A DNA stretch of 64,000 nt, from the NCBI GenBank assembly GCA_017395935.1, contig JAFQNL010000019.1, forward strand, positions 62,001 to 126,000, given 5' to 3'. Of the stretch, positions 58,639 through 64,000 are shown one piece after another; position 1 is the stretch's first letter; every line of letters begins with the position of its first letter. The stretch comes from Oscillospiraceae bacterium. GTDB lineage: Bacteria; Bacillota; Clostridia; Oscillospirales; Oscillospiraceae. Made by a program: the position numbers and the translations under genes. The notes below the pieces were generated by a model, which ran no database searches, was not told where the DNA came from, and saw only the letters and a list, made by a program, of their open reading frames with translations.

Positions 58639-59553
58639 TTATTCTGCTGACTGTTGAAGCCATCTTCTGGCTTCCAGCATATCCCGATCATTAGGAGAAA
58701 GCTGAAGCACATAGTTGATCTTACCCAGCAACTGCATTCGGTAAGTTGCTTCCGAAACCTCCAGGCCGATTTTTGTAAGGTGACTTTGGACACCAAATTT
58801 TTTGCAGTAGTACAATTGCTGTTGAAGCTTGCGGCGGTAATCTGCGGGGATACTCAGTCGTTCATTGACCACGATGCCGGTGACGCTCTGCTGCTGACCG
58901 GGGCGCTGGATTCTTGTCTTTTGCTCATTCAACAGGAATCCCATTTTCTTTAATTCCAATCTGACAAATCGGATCACTTCTGCCGGATCAAAACTACCGG
59001 AAAGAGTCATGTCATCACTGTACCGGGTATAGGCGATCCCCTGATCACGGCACCACTGGCCAACGCGTTCATCAAACTCATACAGAATAATATTGGTGAT
59101 GGCCGGCGAACTCGGTGCACCCTGAGGCAGAGCGTCTTTGTGGTAGCAGAGCATTGTCAGAAGAATTCGCAGAGATTCTGCGTAGATTTCTTCCGGGAAT
59201 ACCTTGTCCTTTACAGTGGAGTAGCGTATGCTGTCAAAGAATCGGAAAATGTCCAGCTTCAGTACCAGCTGTTTGCCTACATGATGCTTGGCGTTTTGAA
59301 GGGTGGAGCTGCCATACCGATATGCCATGGCATATCGTGACACAGGCATGGAGATTAGAAGCACCTCCACGATACGTCTCTGGATGGACTTCAGAGCCTC
59401 ATCCGGAACAGACAGGGTTCGAAAGCCACCGCTTTTCTTGGGAAGTGTTGCTTTATGGTAATGCTTGTTGATATGGTTGCTGACGGCATAGAGTGTTTTG
59501 GAACTGATGCCGAGGTCTTGTTCAAGGGAGGAAAGCTCCCTGTATACGATCAT
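58639..59553 (-). CDS. Retron reverse transcriptase
   Basis: This 304-residue protein is a complete retron-type reverse transcriptase. Motifs in order are FRTLSVPDEALKSIQRR (RT1), the retron-specific NAKHH (87-91), KLDIFRFFDSI (motif A, first Asp101), LPQGAPSSP (142-150), the polymerase box YSDD (178-181) and the retron thumb motif VTG (224-226). It would copy part of its own non-coding RNA into multicopy single-stranded DNA. There is no fused domain. The start at 59553 follows GGGAGG; a longer frame to 59658 runs back into the ncRNA and lacks support. No effector gene is adjacent. Confidence 0.95.
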   Translation of the reverse strand: MIVYRELSSLEQDLGISSKTLYAVSNHINKHYHKATLPKKSGGFRTLSVPDEALKSIQRRIVEVLLISMPVSRYAMAYRYGSSTLQNAKHHVGKQLVLKLDIFRFFDSIRYSTVKDKVFPEEIYAESLRILLTMLCYHKDALPQGAPSSPAITNIILYEFDERVGQWCRDQGIAYTRYSDDMTLSGSFDPAEVIRFVRLELKKMGFLLNEQKTRIQRPGQQQSVTGIVVNERLSIPADYRRKLQQQLYYCKKFGVQSHLTKIGLEVSEATYRMQLLGKINYVLQLSPNDRDMLEARRWLQQSAE

Positions 59554-59577
59554 GAAACTTTCCTCCCTTTTACAGTC

Positions 59578-59773
59578 TGGAACAATACAATGATGTATGG
59601 CGAAGTGCGCAGCAGTATCCGGGGTGCGGGCACATGAAATGTGCCGCGGTGGGCACACAGCGTGTGCAGGAATACTGCAAGCAGTTCGGCTGAGCGAAGC
59701 GAATACGTTGAATTTGCGCTATCCGACAGCGACTCGCTGCCGGTGCCAGTGATCTGACAAAAGCTATTGTTCC
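59578..59773 (-). ncRNA. Retron msr-msd non-coding RNA (candidate)
   Basis: The RNA would begin near 59773 with GGAACAATA and end in TATTGTTCCA at 59587-59578, giving 9-10 bp of a1/a2 pairing (59765-59774 with 59578-59587). Straight after a1 comes TAGC, the context of the priming guanosine (about 59764). The msr part has the hairpin CCGGCAGC-GAGTC-GCTGTCGG (59743-59723). The msd part has an outer stem GCAGTATTCC/GGATACTGC (59678-59669 with 59620-59612). It encloses GCACAC-GCT-GTGTGC (59667-59653) and GGCACAT-TTC-ATGTGCC (59645-59629). The reverse transcriptase follows 24 bases later. Confidence 0.8.
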
Positions 59774-59779
59774 ACAGCA

Positions 59780-59808
59780 ATTATAACTAAGGCTGCCTCC
59801 GTATGCAA
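59780..59808 (-). promoter_or_regulatory. Retron promoter
   Basis: On the minus strand TTGCAT (59808-59803) and TATAAT (59785-59780) are 17 bases apart, which places the first base of the transcript at or next to the a1 repeat. A second TATAAT at 59851-59846 has a poorer -35. The 135 bases between this promoter and the tRNA terminator hold nothing else I can support. Confidence 0.7.
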
Positions 59809-59935
59809 CAGTGTGATCGTAAACTTTCTGTTTACAGCCCTCTGCATTATAAAAGACTCGATGGATAAACAACGAGATGCAAGTATGCTGCGGCAATTGG
59901 TAGAGATCAAACATAGTGGACAAAAAGCAGGATTG

Positions 59936-59970
59936 AAAGAAAGAGACCTGAAATCTTACGATTTCAGGTC
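59936..59970 (-). terminator. Terminator of tRNA-Ala copy 2
   Basis: On the minus strand GACCTGAAATC pairs with GATTTCAGGTC (4-base loop), followed by TCTTTCTTTC. It separates the tRNA from the retron. Confidence 0.85.
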
Positions 59971-59974
59971 TTTT

Positions 59975-60050
<76 letters not shown>

Positions 60051-60083
60051 GTATTCAATTATGTTCTGCCGAACAACAAACTT

Positions 60084-60112
60084 ATTATACTCAGAAAGAA
60101 TCTCCTTGTCAA
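60084..60112 (-). promoter_or_regulatory. Consensus promoter of tRNA-Ala copy 2
   Basis: On the minus strand TTGACA (60112-60107) and TATAAT (60089-60084) are exactly 17 bases apart. Confidence 0.9.
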
Positions 60113-60163
60113 GTATAAAAACAAGAAAAAAGAAAAAACTTTTCCTATCCGAAAGAGAAGAGG

Positions 60164-60207
60164 GAAGCGACCGCAGAGACCATGAGACCATGGACCACGG
60201 CCGCTTC
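60164..60207 (-). terminator. Terminator of the Crp/Fnr-type gene
   Basis: On the minus strand GAAGCGGCCG pairs with CGGTCGCTTC (one G-U), with a 24-base loop, followed by CCTCTTCTCTTTC. Confidence 0.6.
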
Positions 60208-60221
60208 TAGAACGGAATAGA

Positions 60222-60881
60222 TCAGCTATGGGCAAGCTTGGACAGTGCTTTTTCGTTGGTGATAAGGACAGTGCCGCGGGTGAGCTTTACCATACCCTCG
60301 TTTTGGAAATATCGCAGCATACGTGTAACCACCTCTCGGGCAGTCCCCATATGCGAGGCGATCTTTTCGTGGGTGATCTTAAGCTCCACACTTTCTTCCA
60401 GATTGCTCTCTTCCAGCAGGAAGCCAGCCAGCCGTCGATCAAAGCTTTTCCACATAATCTGTTCCATCAGCCACATGACCTCAGAAAAACGACTGGCCAT
60501 AAGCTGATTGGTATAGTTAGACAGAGCGGTAGATTCCCGGATCAGCTGCTCATACAGGCAGGATGGGATAACCCACATTTTACTGTCCTTCTCCGTTTCA
60601 ATACAAACGTCAAACTGGATACTCCGAAAGGCACAGGAGGCGGAGAACAGACACGTATCATGCTCAAACAGCCGGTAAAGCGTGATCTCTCGGCCATCTT
60701 CAGAGAGATAGTAAACGCGCAGCTGTCCGGAATGGATGACAAGTAAACCAAGGCAATCTGCCGAGCCGTTATGGAGCAAAGTGCCCTTAGGCGGCTCAAA
60801 GAAATCAGTTGCATGAAGAATTCGCTCCTGCTGTCTTTCGGTTAACTGATTCCAGATGGGGAAATATTGACTCAGTTCCAT
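60222..60881 (-). CDS. Crp/Fnr-family transcriptional regulator
   Basis: This 219-residue protein has an N-terminal cyclic-nucleotide-binding-like beta-barrel (residues about 20-120, with HSGQLRVYYLSEDGREITLYRL) and a C-terminal helix-turn-helix (LKITHEKIASHMGTAREVVTRMLRYFQNEGMV). It lacks the four N-terminal cysteines of oxygen-sensing Fnr; Cys43 and two near residue 80 are the only obvious ones in the sensor. It is divergent from the rubrerythrin gene with back-to-back promoters, so oxidative or redox stress is a plausible signal. AAGGAGG precedes the ATG. Confidence 0.9.
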   Translation of the reverse strand: MELSQYFPIWNQLTERQQERILHATDFFEPPKGTLLHNGSADCLGLLVIHSGQLRVYYLSEDGREITLYRLFEHDTCLFSASCAFRSIQFDVCIETEKDSKMWVIPSCLYEQLIRESTALSNYTNQLMASRFSEVMWLMEQIMWKSFDRRLAGFLLEESNLEESVELKITHEKIASHMGTAREVVTRMLRYFQNEGMVKLTRGTVLITNEKALSKLAHS

Positions 60882-60906
60882 TTAATCGCCTCCTTCTTTA
60901 GAAAAT

Positions 60907-60970
60907 AGTATAAAACTCTTTCATCAGCAAGTCAATCTAAGGTTGACTACAAAAAGAAATGAGTTATAAT
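60907..60970. promoter_or_regulatory. Back-to-back promoters of the Crp/Fnr-type gene and rubrerythrin
   Basis: On the minus strand TTGACT (60935-60930) and TATACT (60912-60907) are 17 bases apart. On the plus strand TTGACT (60943-60948) and TATAAT (60965-60970) are 16 bases apart. The two -35 boxes are separated by only seven bases, so the promoters must compete or share one regulator site. The rubrerythrin leader (to 61162) is about 185 bases and can form a long-range AGTGACA/TGTCACT pairing. Confidence 0.65.
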
Positions 60971-61162
60971 AAAGTGACAGAGGGTTGTGGCTGATAATTC
61001 ATCAGTGCTCTTGGACGGCTTTTCAATGTTCAATGTGATTTTGTCACTGTAAGAACGTAGGTTTGCAGTTATAGTATGAACAAGCGAAGGGGAGGCGCGC
61101 GAAGCGCTGCCGTCTGAGCAGATCTGACGATCCTGAATGTAATGTATATGGAGGTAAGATCA

Positions 61163-61837
61163 ATGGAAAAATGGAAGTGCAGCGTTTGCGGTTATATCCA
61201 TGAAGGCCCCCTCACTGAGGATTTTAAGTGCCCGCTTTGTAAGCGCCCTGCCAGCGTATTTGAAAAAATTGAAGAACCCAAGGAGGATAAACCTATGAAG
61301 AAGAATATCTACGCCGGAACCAAGACCGAAAAGAACCTGTGGGAAGCCTTTGCTGGCGAATCTCAGGCCCGTAATAAGTATACCTTCTTTGCTTCTGTTG
61401 CCAAGAAGGCTGGTTATGAGCAGATCGCAGCCCTCTTCCTGAAGACTGCCGACAACGAGAAGGAGCATGCCAAGCTCTGGTTCAAGGCTCTGGGCGAAGT
61501 GGGCGATACTGCCGAGAACCTGCTCCATGCCGCTGAGGGCGAGAGCTACGAGTGGACCGATATGTATGACCGCATGGCCAGAGAAGCTGACGAGGAAGGC
61601 TTCCATGAGCTGGCTGAGCAGTTCCGCGGCGTCGCTGCTGTTGAGAAGGCCCATGAAGAGCGCTATCGTGCCCTGCTGAGAAACGTGGAGACCAAGGCTG
61701 TGTTTGAGAAGAGCGGCGTGGTTATGTGGGAATGCCGTAACTGCGGCCATCTGGTCCTCAGTGCTAAGGCTCCTCAGGTTTGCCCCGTCTGCAACCATCC
61801 TCAGAGCTTCTTCGAGATCCACGCTGAGAACTACTAA
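61163..61837 (+). CDS. Rubrerythrin with rubredoxin domains at both ends
   Basis: This 224-residue protein reduces hydrogen peroxide at a di-iron centre. Residues 1-35 are a short rubredoxin-like domain ([11 protein letters not shown] and CPLCKRP). The ferritin-like core has the di-iron ligands in [36 protein letters not shown] and [14 protein letters not shown] second rubredoxin-like domain ends the protein ([10 protein letters not shown] and CPVCNHPQ). Classic rubrerythrin has only the C-terminal and reverse rubrerythrin the N-terminal domain. The ATG at 61163 follows GGAGGT; an ATG at 61142 is in frame but unsupported. Confidence 0.92.
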   Translation: MEKWKCSVCGYIHEGPLTEDFKCPLCKRPASVFEKIEEPKEDKPMKKNIYAGTKTEKNLWEAFAGESQARNKYTFFASVAKKAGYEQIAALFLKTADNEKEHAKLWFKALGEVGDTAENLLHAAEGESYEWTDMYDRMAREADEEGFHELAEQFRGVAAVEKAHEERYRALLRNVETKAVFEKSGVVMWECRNCGHLVLSAKAPQVCPVCNHPQSFFEIHAENY

Positions 61838-61855
61838 TTCCAGTTTGATCTTTCG

Positions 61856-61880
61856 GCCCCTGCTTCGGCAGGGGCTTTTC
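61856..61880 (+). terminator. Terminator of the rubrerythrin gene
   Basis: An 8-bp stem GCCCCTGC/GCAGGGGC with a TTCG loop is followed by TTTTCT. Confidence 0.85.
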
Positions 61881-61923
61881 TATTCTGCTCAAACGTAAGC
61901 TAGCAATAATAGGAATGAACTGG

Positions 61924-61953
61924 TTCGCCCCTGTCATCTGTGACAGGGGCGAA
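61924..61953. terminator. Hairpin at the end of the sugar kinase gene
   Basis: A perfect 13-bp stem TTCGCCCCTGTCA/TGACAGGGGCGAA with a 4-base loop lies 15 bases beyond the kinase stop. The minus-strand tail is not T-rich, so it may protect the message end rather than terminate. Confidence 0.55.
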
Positions 61954-61968
61954 AGCATACGTATTCAT

Positions 61969-63057
61969 TTAGCGCTTGATGTCGAAGTTCATATTCATGA
62001 CTTCCTTGATGGTCTTAGCATCGTCGGTAATGTTGGCATCGCCATGAATGGTATGCTTAATGACCGAGCTTGCCACGGCAAAATTAATCATGTCCATCGG
62101 CTTATATCCCCGGATCATAGCGTAGATCAGGCCGCTGGCAAAGGCGTCGCCGCCGCCGACACGATCGAGGATGTTGAATGTAAACAGCTTGGATTCAAAG
62201 GTATGACCCTGATACCACATAAATGCTTTCAGACTGTTTTCAGAGCCGGAATGGGCATAGCGGATGTGGCGAGCAATACATTTGATATTGGGATAACGTT
62301 CAATAAACCGCTGGAAGATCTCGTCCTGCTGCTCATAGTTGGGCTGATAGGGGATATCGTCCTTCCAGTCTCCCTTGGAGTGATCGTTTTCGTCCTTCCA
62401 CAGATGGTAAGGTTCAATGCCCATGAGGACATCGACATAGGGCAGACACATGGTGCAGTAATCTCTTGCCTGCTCCCAGGTCCAAAGGCGGCGGCGGAAG
62501 TTGCCATCAAAGCTGACAGTCAGCCCTTTTGCCTTGGCCGTCTGCATGCACTTGAGGATAAAGTCTGCGCAGGAGGAAGTAAGAGCAGGGGTAATGCCCG
62601 ACAGGTGGAGCCAGTCAAATCCATCCAGCAGGCCGTCGATATCGACTGAGGACAGGTCATACTCGCAGATGGCGCTGTGCTTACGGTCATAGGTTACCTT
62701 GCTGGGTCGGATTCCGTAGCCGGTCTCCAGATAATAGGTACCCAGACGATGGGTGGGTGTCTCTTCCGGAGTAGAGAGGATAACGGGCGTGCAGTGGACG
62801 TCATTGCTGCGCAGCATGCGAATAGCGCTCTTTCCGATAGAGTTATTGGGAACTACCGTGAAGAATGTAGAGTCAATTCCCAGGTTGGCCAGCGCGAGGG
62901 CGATATTGGCTTCACTGCCACCGTAGTTTGCCTCAAAATTGTTGGCCATACGGATCTTTTCATAGTTGGGAGGTGTGAGACGGAGCATAATCTCACCAAT
63001 GGTGATAAATTTTTGCTTGCTCTTCTGGTTCTGAAGCAGGGGGTTATAGTGCTGCAT
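61969..63057 (-). CDS. PfkB-family sugar kinase, 2-dehydro-3-deoxygluconokinase-like
   Basis: This 362-residue ribokinase-fold enzyme has the PfkB signatures NYGGSEANIALALANLG near residue 45 and RVGGGDAFASGLIYAM near residue 300, where the Asp of GGDAF is the catalytic base. VSFDGNFRRRLWTWEQA is typical of KDG kinases. It would phosphorylate 2-keto-3-deoxygluconate or a related keto sugar acid; the substrate is inferred from family resemblance only. GGAGG lies eight bases before the ATG. No aldolase gene is adjacent. Confidence 0.88.
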   Translation of the reverse strand: MQHYNPLLQNQKSKQKFITIGEIMLRLTPPNYEKIRMANNFEANYGGSEANIALALANLGIDSTFFTVVPNNSIGKSAIRMLRSNDVHCTPVILSTPEETPTHRLGTYYLETGYGIRPSKVTYDRKHSAICEYDLSSVDIDGLLDGFDWLHLSGITPALTSSCADFILKCMQTAKAKGLTVSFDGNFRRRLWTWEQARDYCTMCLPYVDVLMGIEPYHLWKDENDHSKGDWKDDIPYQPNYEQQDEIFQRFIERYPNIKCIARHIRYAHSGSENSLKAFMWYQGHTFESKLFTFNILDRVGGGDAFASGLIYAMIRGYKPMDMINFAVASSVIKHTIHGDANITDDAKTIKEVMNMNFDIKR

Positions 63058-63234
63058 AAGAAGGCCTCCTCGTTCTTTCGTGATAGAAGAATTATAGCAA
63101 ATAGCTTGGATGATTTCAATACATTTTAGGACCGAAAGGGAAGGAGTGATGTATAAAATGACAGGGTGTTTCCTCTTTAATCATTATTTAACCTTTCATT
63201 CATAGTTTGTTCCCGTTCCGCTGAGGATTGCTGA

Positions 63235-63240
63235 TATAAT
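63235..63240 (+). promoter_or_regulatory. Extended -10 promoter of the DUF2974 gene
   Basis: TGATATAAT (TATAAT at 63235-63240) forms an extended -10 with no good -35. A short hairpin GGCCC-CGAA-GGGCC lies between it and the ribosome-binding site. Confidence 0.45.
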
Positions 63241-63282
63241 GTATATAATAAGAATGGCCCCGAAGGGCCTTTGGAGGTAGCC

Positions 63283-64000
63283 ATGGGTAATATTATTACT
63301 TATTTGCAGGAAAACGGAGAAAAAAACTTTGCTCAGCTCCCTTTTTCTGAGGTAGACAGTCTGATCCTCAGTGAAGCAGCCTATTTTGATTTTTCTGCGA
63401 GCCCTTTCTGCAACCCATACCCTGAGATCTCTCTGGGTGGCTGGCTGAAAGAATGTCAGACACCGGGGATTCAAAAGGGGTCACTTACAGCGGTCAGTGA
63501 CCGTGCTCTGATGGACCAGCTGAAACAGGGAGGCCGGATTGGTGATCTCTGCCCCTGCAGTCATGTGTCCGAATCGGACAGGCAGAATGAAATACAGTTT
63601 TCCGCCATTACCTTCCGGCTGGCGGAAGATATCTGGTACATCGCGTTCAGAGGCACTGATAATTCCGTAATTGGTTGGAAAGAGGATATGGCGCTCTATT
63701 ATCTGCCTGCGATTCCCGCTCAGCAGGCAGCTGTAAACTATGCCATTCAGATCATGGAGCGCCTGCCCGGCCGCTTCTACTTGGGTGGTCACTCCAAGGG
63801 CGGAAACCTCTCAGTCTACTGCGCAACCCACCTTCCTGATCATCTTCAGGAGCGGCTGATTACCGTCTATGACCATGATGGACCCGGCTTCCCTCAGCGA
63901 TTCTATGAGAAAGAGGGATATCAGGCCGTTGGTCATAAGATCCATAAGACCCTTCCCAGATCGGCGGTAATCGGCCTGCTGCTGGAAAACGGCGTCGGGT
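63283..64000 (+). CDS. DUF2974 (Mbeg1-like) lipase-fold protein, 5' part
   Basis: The gene starts at an ATG after GGAGGT and stays open to the window end, giving the first 239 residues. Marks of the DUF2974 alpha/beta-hydrolase family are ITFRLAEDIWYIAFRGTDNS near residue 110 and the nucleophile elbow FYLGGHSKGGNLSVYCATH near residue 168, with Ser in GHSKG. The remaining catalytic residues lie beyond the window. The family is widespread in Firmicutes and Streptococcus; its substrates are unknown. No signal peptide is visible. Confidence 0.88.
   Translation, partial: MGNIITYLQENGEKNFAQLPFSEVDSLILSEAAYFDFSASPFCNPYPEISLGGWLKECQTPGIQKGSLTAVSDRALMDQLKQGGRIGDLCPCSHVSESDRQNEIQFSAITFRLAEDIWYIAFRGTDNSVIGWKEDMALYYLPAIPAQQAAVNYAIQIMERLPGRFYLGGHSKGGNLSVYCATHLPDHLQERLITVYDHDGPGFPQRFYEKEGYQAVGHKIHKTLPRSAVIGLLLENGVG

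Noticed and set aside
58391-58663. A 90-codon minus-strand frame overlapping the end of the retron RT, considered as a retron effector
   Set aside because: It starts inside the RT gene without a ribosome-binding site and passes through the retron terminator.
60930-60948. AGTCAA-N7-TTGACT considered as a Crp/Fnr binding site
   Set aside because: Both arms are better explained as the -35 boxes of two divergent promoters, and the orientation is the reverse of the usual TTGA...TCAA box.

Overview
The window looks like chromosomal DNA of an anaerobic gut Firmicute, most likely in the Oscillospiraceae/Ruminococcaceae part of the Eubacteriales. The reasons are moderately high GC, strong GGAGG ribosome-binding sites with frequent GTG/TTG starts, pyruvate formate-lyase, a rubredoxin/rubrerythrin oxygen defence, a PTS core, an ECF transporter core, cellobiose phosphorylase and a selenium-dependent molybdenum hydroxylase (SDMH) gene set. 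The family-level placement is inferred from gene content, not from a marker-gene comparison.

Layout. (1) 1-4060: the end of a molybdenum hydroxylase large subunit, then a three-gene xanthine-dehydrogenase-like operon (xdhA, xdhB, xdhC). (2) 4389-5057: an AT-rich GIY-YIG/DUF4357 gene that looks like an insertion. (3) 5207-10434: the SDMH maturation and selenium block: a ModE-like regulator, yqeB, selD, a cysteine-desulfurase-like PLP enzyme, yedE, a TusA/YedF-like protein and a DUF3343 Se/S carrier. Two related 22-bp palindromes at the yqeB-selD and yedE promoters are candidate operators for the regulator. (4) 10694-17105: esterase, rubredoxin, thioesterase, tRNA-Ala, a PsiE-like membrane protein and a large fusion of a TetM-like translation GTPase to a YacP/Rae1-type NYN nuclease. 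(5) 17491-22863: molybdenum cofactor genes (moaA, moaC, mog, moaE-like) and a tungstate ABC transporter (tup) whose binding protein appears circularly permuted.

(6) 23046-30606: an FUSC-like membrane protein, an MMPL exporter with a heptad-repeat partner, CcdA with a TlpA-like thioredoxin, and an SdpR/SdpI pair. (7) 30798-36159: ptsI and ptsH, two pentose-phosphate epimerases and a Cof phosphatase. (8) 36220-46948: pflA/pflB, GH1 beta-glucosidase, cellobiose phosphorylase, a divergent LacI regulator with matching operators, and a eukaryote-type glycogen branching enzyme. (9) 47229-56969: a methyltransferase, ecfA1-ecfA2-ecfT-truA, a DUF5711 protein, a CvpA-like protein, a ClpE-like ATPase and RNase Z. 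(10) 57237-64000: a flavin reductase-like protein, a compact retron (ncRNA plus reverse transcriptase) just downstream of a second tRNA-Ala copy, a Crp/Fnr regulator divergent from a double-rubredoxin rubrerythrin, a PfkB sugar kinase and the start of a DUF2974 lipase-like gene.

How the genes fit together. Tungstate or molybdate uptake and cofactor synthesis feed the molybdenum hydroxylases, and the selenium genes would supply their labile selenium. Cellobiose phosphorylase, beta-glucosidase, branching enzyme, PTS and pyruvate formate-lyase form a sugar-fermentation theme. The items most worth following up are the retron with no evident effector, the permuted TupA, the GTPase-NYN fusion and the shared palindromic operators of the selenium genes.
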